This document shows, piece after piece, positions 8,809 to 16,251 of a stretch of 47,378 nt of DNA. The stretch lies in NCBI GenBank assembly GCA_028287105.1, contig JAQBQH010000167.1:1-47378 (forward strand), read 5' to 3'. The position numbers and the translations under genes were made by a program. The notes under the pieces are model-generated. The model was not told the origin of the DNA. It ran no database searches and saw only the letters and a program-made list of their open reading frames with translations. Numbering within the stretch: the first letter of the stretch is position 1; each line of letters begins with the position of its first letter. The stretch comes from Myxococcales bacterium (GTDB lineage: Bacteria > Myxococcota_A > Polyangia > Palsa-1104).

Positions 8809-9036
8809 ATGCGCGAAGAGACCCGGCAAGTGGACAACCTGAAGACCCTCGCCGAGGGTTTGATGCACACGACCGGTGTGCCCTTCGCCGAGGCAGTGGA
8901 GACGCTGCGCTGGGTCCAGGCCTATTTCAAACGCTGCGTCGATGCCGGCATGACGAACGATCTGCTCATCGCCATGGAGCGCTCGGGGCTCGGCGACGTT
9001 GCCGAGGTGTTGCTCGAGGTGCACCGCCGCGTATGA
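8809..9036 (+). CDS. Small helical protein of unknown function
   Basis: This is a 75-aa predicted soluble protein (starts MREETRQVDNLKTLAEG) with helical pattern and segments such as EAVETLRWVQAYFKRC and LLIAMERSGLGDVAEVL. I do not recognise a family. Codon third positions are G/C-rich to the stop at 9034-9036, supporting coding. The ATG at 8809 lacks a Shine-Dalgarno sequence, so the start is uncertain; the frame stays open upstream but composition worsens. It sits 7 nt before the adenylate-forming ligase gene, whose putative -10 box (TATGAT) overlaps this stop codon. The two may therefore be separately promoted despite their closeness. Confidence 0.6.
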   Translation: MREETRQVDNLKTLAEGLMHTTGVPFAEAVETLRWVQAYFKRCVDAGMTNDLLIAMERSGLGDVAEVLLEVHRRV

Positions 9037-9037
9037 T
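9010..9037 (+). promoter_or_regulatory. Leaderless-type promoter for the adenylate-forming ligase
   Basis: TTGCTC at 9010-9015, a 16-bp spacer, and TATGAT at 9032-9037 form a good sigma-70-type promoter inside the end of the previous gene. The -10 ends 6 nt before the ATG at 9044, so transcription would begin at or next to the start codon. No Shine-Dalgarno sequence is present. Confidence 0.55.
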
Positions 9038-9043
9038 GCTCGC

Positions 9044-10468
9044 ATGATCGCGGCGCTCGTGTCGGCGGCGGCTGCGCGCTGGGGCGAGCGCGAGGCTCTC
9101 GTCGACGACGGGGGCGGGCGCTGCAGCTTCGCGGCGCTCGAGCGGCGCGCCTGGCAGGCCGCGGGCGCGCTGACGACGCGCGGCATCGTCGCCGGCGACC
9201 GCGTGGCGCTGGTGGCGCCGAATTCGATCGACTTCGTGGCGGCCTGGCTCGGCGTCACGCTCGCGGGCGCGACGGTGGTGCCCATCCCGACGGTGTCGGC
9301 GCCGCCCGAGGTTGCCCATCGCCTCGCTCACGCGCGCTGCAGCCTCCTCCTCGACGACGCCGCCCTGACCGAGCTCTTCCAGGCCGGCGGCGCGCCACCG
9401 CCGGCTGCCCACACGACGCCGCTGCCCGACGACGCGCCGGCGATGATCCTCTACACCTCGGGCACGACCGGCACTGCGAAAGCGGCGGCCTTCAGCCACG
9501 CGTCGCTCGCCATCCATACGGCCAACGTGGCGCGCACCGTCGGCCTCGACGAGGGCGACGTCATCCTGGGCACGCTGCCGCTCACGCACTCGTTCGGGCT
9601 GCGCATGGTCATGCTGCTCGGGCTCCACACGGGCGCGCGCGTCGTCCTTTTGCGCCGCTTCGACGCCGCGCGGGCGCTGGCGCTCGCCGATGCCGAGGGC
9701 GTGACCTTCTGGCCCGCGGTCCCGACGATGCTCGCGGCCGCCTGCGCCGCCGACGGGCCGCGCCCACGCGCGCTCCGCTGGGTCCTCTCCGCCGGCGCGC
9801 CGCTGCCCGACGCGCTCTGCCGCCGCGCCGAAGCGCGTCTCGGCTGCGAGGTGCGCCAGGGCTACGGCCTCACCGAAGCGTCGTTCTCCACCATCGACGC
9901 GCCGCCGTCGGCGCGCGCCATCGGCAGCGTCGGTCGCGCCGTCGAGGGTGTCACCGTTCGCATCGCCGACGGCGAGATCCAGGTGCGCGGCCCGCACGTC
10001 ACCAGCGGCTACCTCGACGACCGGGAGGCCACCCTCGCGGCGTTCGACGACGGCTGGCTGCGCACCGGCGACGTCGGGCGGCTCGACGCCGACGGCCGGC
10101 TGGTCATCGTCGACCGCACCAAGGACCTCATCATCCGCGGCGGCAACAACGTCTACCCATCGGAGGTCGAGGCGGCGCTGGCCGCGCACCCCGCCGTCGC
10201 CGACGTCGCCGTCATCGGCCGCCCCGACGACTACTATGGCGAAGAGGTCGTGGCCGTCGTGGTGCCGCGCTCCGTCTCCGCCGCGACCCCCGACCTCGCC
10301 GCCGAGCTGGCCGAGTTCGCCCGCGCGCGCGTCGCCTCTACCAAGGTGCCGCGCGAGTACGCCTTCGTCGACGCCATGCCGCTCGGTCCGTCCGGCAAGG
10401 TGCTCAAACGCGAGCTGCGCCGGCGGCTCCTCGACGGCGGATTGCCGACCACGAAGCCGGCGCGCTAA
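9044..10468 (+). CDS. AMP-dependent synthetase/ligase (acyl-CoA synthetase-like)
   Basis: This 474-aa enzyme belongs to the class I adenylate-forming superfamily, which activates a carboxylate with ATP and usually transfers it to CoA. Visible motifs, in order: the P-loop-like ILYTSGTTGTAKAAAFSH (A3), YGLTEASF (A5), GWLRTGDVGRLDADGRL (A7), VDRTKDLIIRGGNNVYPSEV (A8) and the C-terminal Lys motif GPSGKVLKREL (A10). All catalytic landmarks are intact. The protein is somewhat shorter than typical fatty-acyl-CoA ligases (about 500-560 aa), so the acyl substrate is undefined. The start ATG at 9044 has no ribosome-binding site but follows a TATGAT box. The next gene, a lipid kinase, begins 9 nt after the stop. 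Confidence 0.92.
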   Translation: MIAALVSAAAARWGEREALVDDGGGRCSFAALERRAWQAAGALTTRGIVAGDRVALVAPNSIDFVAAWLGVTLAGATVVPIPTVSAPPEVAHRLAHARCSLLLDDAALTELFQAGGAPPPAAHTTPLPDDAPAMILYTSGTTGTAKAAAFSHASLAIHTANVARTVGLDEGDVILGTLPLTHSFGLRMVMLLGLHTGARVVLLRRFDAARALALADAEGVTFWPAVPTMLAAACAADGPRPRALRWVLSAGAPLPDALCRRAEARLGCEVRQGYGLTEASFSTIDAPPSARAIGSVGRAVEGVTVRIADGEIQVRGPHVTSGYLDDREATLAAFDDGWLRTGDVGRLDADGRLVIVDRTKDLIIRGGNNVYPSEVEAALAAHPAVADVAVIGRPDDYYGEEVVAVVVPRSVSAATPDLAAELAEFARARVASTKVPREYAFVDAMPLGPSGKVLKRELRRRLLDGGLPTTKPAR

Positions 10469-10471
10469 CGT
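10442..10471 (+). promoter_or_regulatory. Leaderless-type promoter for the lipid kinase
   Basis: TTGCCG at 10442-10447, an 18-bp spacer and TAACGT at 10466-10471 resemble -35 and -10 elements. The -10 overlaps the ligase stop codon and ends 6 nt before the GTG start at 10478. Confidence 0.45.
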
Positions 10472-10477
10472 ACGGCG

Positions 10478-11506
10478 GTGAGCGTCCGCCACCTCCTCGT
10501 CGGCAACCCCACCGCGCAGAGCGGCAAGAACGCGGCGCGCATCGCCGAAGCCACGCGGCTCCTCGACGAAGCGGGCCTCGCGCATCGCTTCCTCGCCACC
10601 GCGCCCGCCGGCGGCACCGTGCGGCTCGTCGCCGACACGCTCACCGCCGAGCCGCTCCTCGACACCGCCATCTACATGGGCGGCGACGGCACCTTCGCCG
10701 AGGTGGCCAAGGGGATCCTCGGCTCGGGCCGCGCCGCCGACGTCCGGCTCGGCATGCTGCCCACCGGCACCGCCAACGACCAGGGCAAGTCGTTCGGCCT
10801 CGAGGCCGGCGACGTCGATCTGCCGCGCAACATCCGCGTCCTCGTCGACGGCCACGAAGCGCGCCTCGACGCCGGCCGCCTGAGCGCGCGCGACGCCGCG
10901 GGCACGATCGTGCGCGACGACTGGTTCTTCGACTCCGCGGGCTGGGGTATCTCGCCGCGCGTCTTGTCGCTGCGCAACGAGGACCGTAAGGCGATCAGCG
11001 ACATCCCCGTCGTGCGCGAGGTCTGGCGCGACCAGCTCGTCTACGCCGGCGCGCTCCTGCGCACCTTCCTCGGCTCCTACGTCGACGACGGCAAGTTCGA
11101 CGTCCGCGTCACGGCCGACGGCGAGACGCGCCAATGGCACGGCCTCACCGATCTCATCGTCAAAGGCACGCGCATCTACGGCGGGCTCTGGGTGTTCGAT
11201 CCCGCGGCGCAGCCGGACGACGGCCGCTTCGAGGTCATCCCCTTCACCGGCAAGCGCGACTGGATCTCCAAGGCGCTGGTGCACCTCGACGGCAGCGGCC
11301 TCGCCGCCGAGGCGCTCGCCGCGGTCGGCGTGCGCCACTCGGAGAACCTCTCGGCCACCACCATCGATCTCGACTTCGACGAGAAGCCGGGCCAGCCGCT
11401 CTCGGCGCAGATCGACGGCGAAGAGTTTCCCGCGACCCACCACGTCCACATCGAGATCAGCGCGCGGGCGCTACGGCTGATCGTTCCCGTCGAGTTCGCC
11501 CGCTAG
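10478..11506 (+). CDS. Diacylglycerol kinase-family lipid kinase (DAGK/YegS-like)
   Basis: This 342-aa protein has the DAGK catalytic signature: an opening HLLVGNPTAQSGK, the nucleotide-binding GGDGTFAEVAKGIL, and LGMLPTGTANDQGKS. The C-terminal half has the beta-sandwich pattern of YegS/DgkB-type lipid kinases (LVKGTRIYGGLWVFDPAAQPDDG-like region, SAQIDGEEFPATHHVHIEI-like end). These kinases phosphorylate diacylglycerol or related lipids using ATP. Start is GTG at 10478 without a Shine-Dalgarno sequence. It follows an acyl-activating enzyme, so a joint role in lipid metabolism is plausible but not shown. A series of short direct repeats follows its stop. Confidence 0.88.
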   Translation: MSVRHLLVGNPTAQSGKNAARIAEATRLLDEAGLAHRFLATAPAGGTVRLVADTLTAEPLLDTAIYMGGDGTFAEVAKGILGSGRAADVRLGMLPTGTANDQGKSFGLEAGDVDLPRNIRVLVDGHEARLDAGRLSARDAAGTIVRDDWFFDSAGWGISPRVLSLRNEDRKAISDIPVVREVWRDQLVYAGALLRTFLGSYVDDGKFDVRVTADGETRQWHGLTDLIVKGTRIYGGLWVFDPAAQPDDGRFEVIPFTGKRDWISKALVHLDGSGLAAEALAAVGVRHSENLSATTIDLDFDEKPGQPLSAQIDGEEFPATHHVHIEISARALRLIVPVEFAR

Positions 11507-11519
11507 ACGGCCGCTCGAC

Positions 11520-11578
11520 GGCGCGAAGCAGGCGCGAAGAAGGCGCGAGACCCAGACCGCGCTAGACCCAGACCGCGC
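11520..11578. repeat. Short tandem duplications at the convergent gene end
   Basis: GGCGCGAAGCA-like 11-mers repeat three times from 11520. After that AGACCCAGACCGCGC occurs at 11548-11562 and again, identical, at 11564-11578 (period 16). The second copy encodes the last residues of the GNAT gene. The duplication lies at the junction of converging genes. Confidence 0.8.
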
Positions 11579-12476
11579 GCGGAATCTGCGTCCACATCTC
11601 GGCGCGCAGCGACGGCACCAGCGGCGCGATCATCGGCAGCGAGCCCACCCGCGCGACGCGATCGCCGCCCAGATCGGCGCGGCCGGGAAACGGCCAGGGC
11701 TGCGCCCACAGCCGCACCTCGCGCAGATGCATCGCGCCTGCCGTGCGCCGCGCCGCCTGCACCAGCGCCTCGGCCTCGTGCGAGCGCACCGCGTCGAGCA
11801 ATAGCACCGTCAACCGCTCGTTGTGCCAATCGACGGCCCACATCGCGACCGCCTCGCCGGCGCGCGCGCCCACCGACGGCATGGGCGGCCGCTTCCACAG
11901 CTCGGCATAGGCGCGCGTGCGCTCGAGATGCCAATCGAGCTGCGCCTTGTCGGGCCACACCGTGAAGCCCTCTTCGGGCGCGTCGACGTCGACCGTCTCG
12001 TCGAGCAGCGCATCGACGCCGGCGCCCGCCGCGCCCGGCGCCGGCGGGAAGACCAGATCCTCGGCCGGCCGCGCCACGTAGCCGCTCGCCTCGTAGATCG
12101 GCGCGCCCACGTCGCTGAACAGCGTCGACGCCTGCGCCCCCTCGGACCGCGCGCGCGCCACGAGCGCGTCAATCATGCGGCGCGCGTGACCTCGCTTGCG
12201 CAGCGCGACCTCGGTGTAGACGCTCGCGACCGCCCAGGTCCGACCGCGCACGCCGTCGACGCTCGACGGCATGGTGAACGTCTCGCACGACGACAGCACC
12301 GCGCCGTCCGCGTCGCGCCACAGCCACGACACCATCGCCGCCGCCGGCCAAGGATGACGGCGCAGCCGCTCTTCCCGCTCCACCCAGCTGGCGACGTCGA
12401 GCCGGCCGCCCCACGTCTCGTGCGTCACGTGATCGCGCGCGCGCTTCTCCTCGTCGCTGGCTACGGCCAACCGCAT
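11562..12476 (-). CDS. GNAT-family N-acetyltransferase, possibly LYC1-like
   Basis: This is a 304-aa protein. The GNAT acetyl-CoA-binding region is seen near residues 85-115: VYTEVALRKRGHARRMIDAL, with the R-x-x-G-x-A pattern. It is followed by STLFSDVGAPIYEASGY, the usual late GNAT motif. The C-terminal half (about residues 150-304) is not a second clear GNAT domain, and it ends in QIPRAVWV. The FSDVG...Y segment and the IP..WV ending recall fungal LYC1 lysine acetyltransferases, but that is a memory-based similarity. The substrate is unknown. The ATG at 12476 follows a TATATC box by 7 nt and lacks a Shine-Dalgarno sequence; a longer frame to 12548 has no support. Confidence 0.8.
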   Translation of the reverse strand: MRLAVASDEEKRARDHVTHETWGGRLDVASWVEREERLRRHPWPAAAMVSWLWRDADGAVLSSCETFTMPSSVDGVRGRTWAVASVYTEVALRKRGHARRMIDALVARARSEGAQASTLFSDVGAPIYEASGYVARPAEDLVFPPAPGAAGAGVDALLDETVDVDAPEEGFTVWPDKAQLDWHLERTRAYAELWKRPPMPSVGARAGEAVAMWAVDWHNERLTVLLLDAVRSHEAEALVQAARRTAGAMHLREVRLWAQPWPFPGRADLGGDRVARVGSLPMIAPLVPSLRAEMWTQIPRAVWV

Positions 12477-12483
12477 GCGAGGC

Positions 12484-12489
12484 GATATA
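12484..12489 (-). promoter_or_regulatory. -10 box (TATATC) for leaderless GNAT gene
   Basis: Read on the minus strand, TATATC ends 7 nt before the ATG at 12476. There is no ribosome-binding site between them, as expected for a transcript starting at the initiation codon. Confidence 0.5.
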
Positions 12490-12493
12490 TCAT

Positions 12494-12997
12494 CTATTCG
12501 ATCTCTTCGCCCGCCGCCGGCGCCTGTCCGCCGTGCATCGCCTTCCACATCTGCACGCGAATCTGCCGATTGATCTGCGGCCAGGCCACGATCAGCTTGG
12601 CGAACTGCGGTGGCGACATCACGCGCCGGTACTCGGCCGTGCGCTGCGCCTCGAGCGCCTGCACCTTCTGCCGGTCGCCGACGATCGTGTCGGCCAGCTG
12701 CTGCAGCCGCGCGTCGTTCGGCGGCGTCGCCGCCAGCTGCGCCTTGAGCTCGCGCAGCGCCAGCCCCACCTCACGGTGCACGCCCGCGATCTGCTGCTCA
12801 TAGCGCTCCGAGATCTCGCGCACCTTGGCCGCCGCCGCCGCGTCGAGACCGAGCTCTTGCGTCAGCTGCCCGAGCGCATAGTCGGCGATCTGCTTGCGCA
12901 CCGCCGCGCGCCTCTGCCCGACGCCCGGCTGCGCCATCGCCGGCAGCGACAGCGCCAGGCTCGCCGCCAACATCATCGTCGCCAATGTCCGCCTCAT
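12494..12997 (-). CDS. Spy/CpxP/CnrX-like periplasmic protein
   Basis: This 167-aa protein has a signal peptide (RRTLATMMLAASLALSLPAMA, cleavage near residue 22). A long helical body follows: LTQELGLDAAAAAKVREI, YEQQIAGVHREVGLALRELK and LEAQRTAEYRRVMSPPQFAK. The last has the L/M-S-P-x-Q-F-A-K form of the LTxxQ motif found in Spy/CpxP chaperones and CnrX/ZraP-type metal-responsive proteins. It ends the sigma/anti-sigma operon; its ATG lies 1 nt after the preceding stop. In the CnrYXH system a protein of this class is the periplasmic sensor that controls an ECF sigma factor, so a sensing or envelope-stress role is plausible. No His/Met-rich metal site is obvious. Confidence 0.8.
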   Translation of the reverse strand: MRRTLATMMLAASLALSLPAMAQPGVGQRRAAVRKQIADYALGQLTQELGLDAAAAAKVREISERYEQQIAGVHREVGLALRELKAQLAATPPNDARLQQLADTIVGDRQKVQALEAQRTAEYRRVMSPPQFAKLIVAWPQINRQIRVQMWKAMHGGQAPAAGEEIE

Positions 12998-12998
12998 C

Positions 12999-13352
12999 TC
13001 AGACCCCCTCTTTCTTGAACGCCCGTTCGACGCGATCGAGCTGCGCCGGGCTCAGCTCTTCGATCCATTCGCCCGAGTCCTCTTCGTCGAACACGGTCAC
13101 GTCGTCGCTCACCGGATCGTTGAGCGGCACGACGGGACGCTGGCTGCGCATCCACAACGCGAACGTCGCGGCCATCGCCAGCCCGGCGACCAGCGGCGCC
13201 GCCCAGCGACGCCGGCGTCGCATCGGCACGAGGCGCGACGCTTCGTAGTCGGCGCGCACGTGCGCGGCCATCTCGGTCCAGAACCTCTCGTCCTTGTCGG
13301 GCTTCACCGCCAGCCGGCGGAGCCTCGCCTGCAGCTCCTCGTCGTCGGTCAT
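12999..13352 (-). CDS. Single-pass membrane protein, probable anti-sigma factor
   Basis: This 117-aa protein has an acidic cytoplasmic N-terminus (TDDEELQARLRRLAVKPD), a central basic stretch (MRRRRRW), one membrane segment (AAPLVAGLAMAATFALWM) and a short acidic periplasmic tail. Its start overlaps the stop of the ECF sigma gene (ATGA), the classic arrangement for a sigma/anti-sigma pair made in matched amounts. It lacks the HxxxCxxC zinc motif of ZAS-type anti-sigmas, so the assignment rests on topology and position. The Spy-like gene follows with a 1-nt gap. Confidence 0.72.
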   Translation of the reverse strand: MTDDEELQARLRRLAVKPDKDERFWTEMAAHVRADYEASRLVPMRRRRRWAAPLVAGLAMAATFALWMRSQRPVVPLNDPVSDDVTVFDEEDSGEWIEELSPAQLDRVERAFKKEGV

Positions 13353-13915
13353 GATTCATCCTCGTTCATCAGCTCGCGCAGCTTCTTGAGCGCGTAATGG
13401 AAATTCACCTTGGCCGAATCCTCGCTGCACTCGGCTACCTCGCCGACCGCGGCAAACGACAGCTCCTGAAAGACGCGCAGCTCCACGACCAGCCGCTGCT
13501 TGGGCGGCAGGCGTGTCACCGCCGCGCGCAGCCGCCGCTGCGCCTCCTCTTCCACGAGCGGCTCTCGCGTCAGCGCCACCGCCACGTCGTCGACGAGCGG
13601 GCTCTGCGGCTTGCGGTCGCGCACGACGTTGAGCGCCAGGTTGGCCGCGATGCGATAGACCCAGCCGCGAAAGGCCTGGCCGCTGCGCAGCTCGGAGAGC
13701 CGCGTGAACGCCTGCACCAGCGCGCGCTGCGCCACGTCCTTGGCGTCGGCGTCGTTGCCCACGTAGCGCAGCGCCAGCCAGTAGAGCTGGCGCTGATAGC
13801 GCCGCACCAGCGTGTCGAACGCGGCGCCGTCGCCGCCGGCAAAACGCTCGACGAGCAGCTGGTCGTCCGGCTCTGCGGCTTGGTCGGGTTCGCTCATCGG
13901 CCGTCGCGCCGTCAC
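13349..13915 (-). CDS. ECF-family RNA polymerase sigma factor
   Basis: This is a sigma-70 family group IV factor of about 188 aa. Region 2 is visible as FDTLVRRYQRQLYWLALRYV, DAKDVAQRALVQAF and the -10-recognition part FRGWVYRIAANLALNVVRDR. Region 4 appears as TRLPPKQRLVVELRVFQELS and DSAKVNFHYALKKLREL. It directs RNA polymerase to a specific regulon, likely under control of the overlapping membrane protein gene. Possible starts are GTG 13921, GTG 13915 and ATG 13897. I prefer 13915 because TATCTT (13924-13929, minus strand) ends 8 nt upstream, matching other genes here; none has a Shine-Dalgarno sequence. Confidence 0.9.
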   Translation of the reverse strand: MTARRPMSEPDQAAEPDDQLLVERFAGGDGAAFDTLVRRYQRQLYWLALRYVGNDADAKDVAQRALVQAFTRLSELRSGQAFRGWVYRIAANLALNVVRDRKPQSPLVDDVAVALTREPLVEEEAQRRLRAAVTRLPPKQRLVVELRVFQELSFAAVGEVAECSEDSAKVNFHYALKKLRELMNEDES

Positions 13916-13923
13916 CGTCACAA

Positions 13924-13929
13924 AAGATA
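13924..13929 (-). promoter_or_regulatory. -10-like box (TATCTT) for the sigma-factor operon
   Basis: TATCTT on the minus strand ends 8 nt before the GTG at 13915. It could start a leaderless transcript of the sigma/anti-sigma/Spy operon. The divergent plus-strand gene begins within 60 bp. Confidence 0.4.
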
Positions 13930-13963
13930 AGACACCGCTGCGGACGAGACGTTAATTCCAGGC

Positions 13964-13969
13964 TAGCAT
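13964..13969 (+). promoter_or_regulatory. -10-like box (TAGCAT) deciding the start of the DUF1003 gene
   Basis: TAGCAT ends 7 nt before the ATG at 13977, the spacing seen at other genes in this window. It overlaps an earlier in-frame ATG at 13968, which would then lie upstream of the transcription start. Confidence 0.45.
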
Positions 13970-13976
13970 GCCGCCC

Positions 13977-14804
13977 ATGCCCGCCAACGCCTCGTTTTTG
14001 AAGGATATCCCGCTGTTCAGCCCAATGGACGAGCAGGAGCGCACGGCGGTCGCGTCGCTCATGGACGAAATCACCTTCAAGTCGGGGCAGCAGCTGTTCC
14101 ACGAGCGGGACCAGGGCGGCATCTGCTACGTCATCCGCTCGGGGCGCATCGAGCTCAGCGTCCTCGACGAGAGCGGCGAGAAGCTGATCGTCGACATCCT
14201 CGAGCCGGGCGAGCTCTGCGGCGAGCTCTCGCTCCTCGATGGCGGCACCCGCTCGACCACCGCCGTCGCCCTCACCGAGGTCGAGGCGCTGGTGCTGGAG
14301 CGGCCCGAGTTCGTCGACTTCCTACGGCGTCAGCCGGATGCGTCGCTCGACGTGCTCTCGGCGCTGGCCAAGCGCATCCGCCGCGCCGACAAGCTGCTCA
14401 AGCAGCGCGTGCAGGATCCCAACGAGCTCATCGAGGACAAGTCGAGCGTCGGCGATCGCGTCGCTGACGCCGTGGCGGCGTTCGGCGGCTCGTGGAGGTT
14501 CATCTTTCTCTTCCTCGGCTTCATGGGCTTCTGGATGATCTTGAACGCGACGCCGCTCAAGTGGGACATCTATCCGTTCATCCTGTTGAACCTGATTCTC
14601 TCGTCGCTGGCGGCGCTGCAGGCGCCGGTCATCATGATGAGCCAGAACCGCCAGGACGCGAAAGATCGCGTGCGCAGCGACGCGGAGTATCGCGTCAACG
14701 TCAAGGCGATGGTGGAGATCTCGGAGCTGCACGAGAAGCTGGACAAGCTGCGCGGCGAGCTGCGGCTACACCACACCGGCGGGCGGCCGACGCCGACGAC
14801 TTGA
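13977..14804 (+). CDS. Cyclic nucleotide-binding domain protein with C-terminal DUF1003 membrane domain
   Basis: Residues about 5-125 of this 275-aa protein form a cNMP-binding (CAP_ED) domain: FLKDIPLFSPMDEQER, VIRSGRIELSVLDESGEKL, LEPGELCGELSLLDGGTRST. The phosphate-binding cassette G-E-L-S-L-L-D-G-G-T-R-S-T is present. Residues about 145-260 match the DUF1003 pattern: two membrane segments (FIFLFLGFMGFWMIL; FILLNLILSSLAALQAPVIM) followed by MSQNRQ and a charged helix. DUF1003 has no defined function. The fusion suggests a membrane protein gated or tuned by cAMP or cGMP. The start at 13977 is preferred over 13968 because of the TAGCAT box. It diverges from the ECF sigma operon. Confidence 0.88.
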   Translation: MPANASFLKDIPLFSPMDEQERTAVASLMDEITFKSGQQLFHERDQGGICYVIRSGRIELSVLDESGEKLIVDILEPGELCGELSLLDGGTRSTTAVALTEVEALVLERPEFVDFLRRQPDASLDVLSALAKRIRRADKLLKQRVQDPNELIEDKSSVGDRVADAVAAFGGSWRFIFLFLGFMGFWMILNATPLKWDIYPFILLNLILSSLAALQAPVIMMSQNRQDAKDRVRSDAEYRVNVKAMVEISELHEKLDKLRGELRLHHTGGRPTPTT

Positions 14805-14806
14805 GA

Positions 14807-14830
14807 GCGGACTACGCGAGCGCGGACTAC
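14807..14830. repeat. Short direct duplication at the convergent gene end
   Basis: GCGGACTAC occurs at 14807-14815 and again at 14822-14830. The related GACGACTTGAG (14796-14806) and GACTACTTGAG (14825-14835) flank the pair. The second copy contains the TAG stop of the minus-strand peptidase gene, and the first TTGAG carries the TGA of the DUF1003 gene. Confidence 0.6.
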
Positions 14831-16251
14831 TTGAGGAGCTTGCCCTCGACGTCGCGGAACTCGATCGACTTCACGAACGGTAAGAGGCGCATCTCCGGCT
14901 CGATGGCCTTGCGATCGCCGACGACGACGATGGTCAGGTTGTTCGGCGTGAGCAGCTTGCCCGCCGCCTTCGTCACCGACGGGACATCGAGCGCCGCCAG
15001 CTGCGCGGGAAGCCGCGACCAGTAGTCGAGCGGCAGGCCGAAGGCGAGGAGGTCGGCGATGTACGAGGCGGCGCGATTGCCGTCGGCGAACGACTCGACC
15101 ACCGACTGCAGCACCAAGGAGCGCCCCTTGCCCAGCTCCTCGGGCGGCATCGGCGCCAGCATGCCCTGCAGCTCCAGGATGGTCTCCTTGAGCGCCGGGC
15201 CGGTCGCGTCGGTGCGCACGCCGGCGCCGCACCAGAAGGGCCCCGCCACCTGGTGCAGATCGAAGTTGGCGCGCGCGCCGTAGGTGTAGCCGTGCTTCTC
15301 GCGCAGGTTCTGATTGAGCCGCGAGGTGAACGAGCCGCCCAACACCGTCTCGAGCAGCGACATGACGGCGAAGTCGGGCGAGCGACGCTCGCGGCCGAGG
15401 TGCCCGACGCGGATCTGCGACTGCGGCGCGCCCGGACGGTCGACGATGACCACGCGCGCCGGCGTCACTTTCGGCGCAGGCAGCGGCGCCGGCGGCTGCG
15501 CGGTCGACTTCCAGCCGTCGAGCGCACGCGCCACGGCCTGCGTCGCCGCCGCCTGCTCGACGTCACCGACGAGCGCGATGGCGACCGCGCGCGGACCGTA
15601 GTGCGCGGCGTAGAAGCTGCGCAGCTCTTCGACGGTCATCGCGTTGATCGACGGCAGCGTGCCCAGGAACGAGTGGCCGTAGGGATGGTCGCCGTAGAGC
15701 ACGCGGTCGAAGACGTCTTCGACGATGTGGCGCGGTTCGTCCATGCGGCGGCGGATCTCGTCGAGCCGGCGGGCGCGGGCGCGCGTCCACTCGGTCGCTT
15801 CGAAGCGCGGGCGCGCCACCAGATCGCCGAGCAGCGTCAGCGCGCGATCGAGGTTGCGCGCCAGCACCGTCAGCTCGAGCTGAACCTCGTCGCTGTCGAC
15901 GTGCTCCTCGACCTCGATGCCGAGATCGGCGAACGCCTGCGCGACCTCGGGCGCGGTGCGCTTTCCGGCGCCGCCGTCCTGCAACATCATGGCGACCGCG
16001 GCCGCGAGACCCGGCCGATCGACCGGGTCCCACGCGCTCCCCGCCGGCACCGTCATGAGCACGTGCACGATCGGCAGGGAGTGCTCGGTCAGCACCGCCA
16101 CGCGTGTTCCGGCGGCGGTCATGCTCGAGGTCGGCACCGGCGCCTTCCACGACGCCAACGGCGTCAGCTCCGGCTGCTTGGTCAGATCGGGCTTCGCCGC
16201 GAGCGCGGGCAGCGCCGCGAGCGAGAGCGCCATCACGAGCGCGCGCTTCAT
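14827..16251 (-). CDS. M16-family peptidase homologue, metal site missing
   Basis: This 474-aa protein has a signal peptide (KRALVMALSLAALPALA) and the two-lobed M16 (insulinase/processing peptidase) fold. Recognisable parts are VLTEHSLPIVHVLMTVPAGS, FYAAHYGPRAVAIALVGD and the lobe-2 segment LREKHGYTYGARA. At the place of the inverted zinc motif HxxEH it reads GLAAAVAMMLQDGG, so the catalytic His/Glu residues are absent. It is therefore a probable non-catalytic partner of the upstream M16 enzyme, as in the alpha/beta processing-peptidase pairs and other bacterial M16B heterodimers. Its ATG overlaps the upstream stop (ATGA), which supports equal production and complex formation in the periplasm. 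Confidence 0.9.
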   Translation of the reverse strand: MKRALVMALSLAALPALAAKPDLTKQPELTPLASWKAPVPTSSMTAAGTRVAVLTEHSLPIVHVLMTVPAGSAWDPVDRPGLAAAVAMMLQDGGAGKRTAPEVAQAFADLGIEVEEHVDSDEVQLELTVLARNLDRALTLLGDLVARPRFEATEWTRARARRLDEIRRRMDEPRHIVEDVFDRVLYGDHPYGHSFLGTLPSINAMTVEELRSFYAAHYGPRAVAIALVGDVEQAAATQAVARALDGWKSTAQPPAPLPAPKVTPARVVIVDRPGAPQSQIRVGHLGRERRSPDFAVMSLLETVLGGSFTSRLNQNLREKHGYTYGARANFDLHQVAGPFWCGAGVRTDATGPALKETILELQGMLAPMPPEELGKGRSLVLQSVVESFADGNRAASYIADLLAFGLPLDYWSRLPAQLAALDVPSVTKAAGKLLTPNNLTIVVVGDRKAIEPEMRLLPFVKSIEFRDVEGKLLK

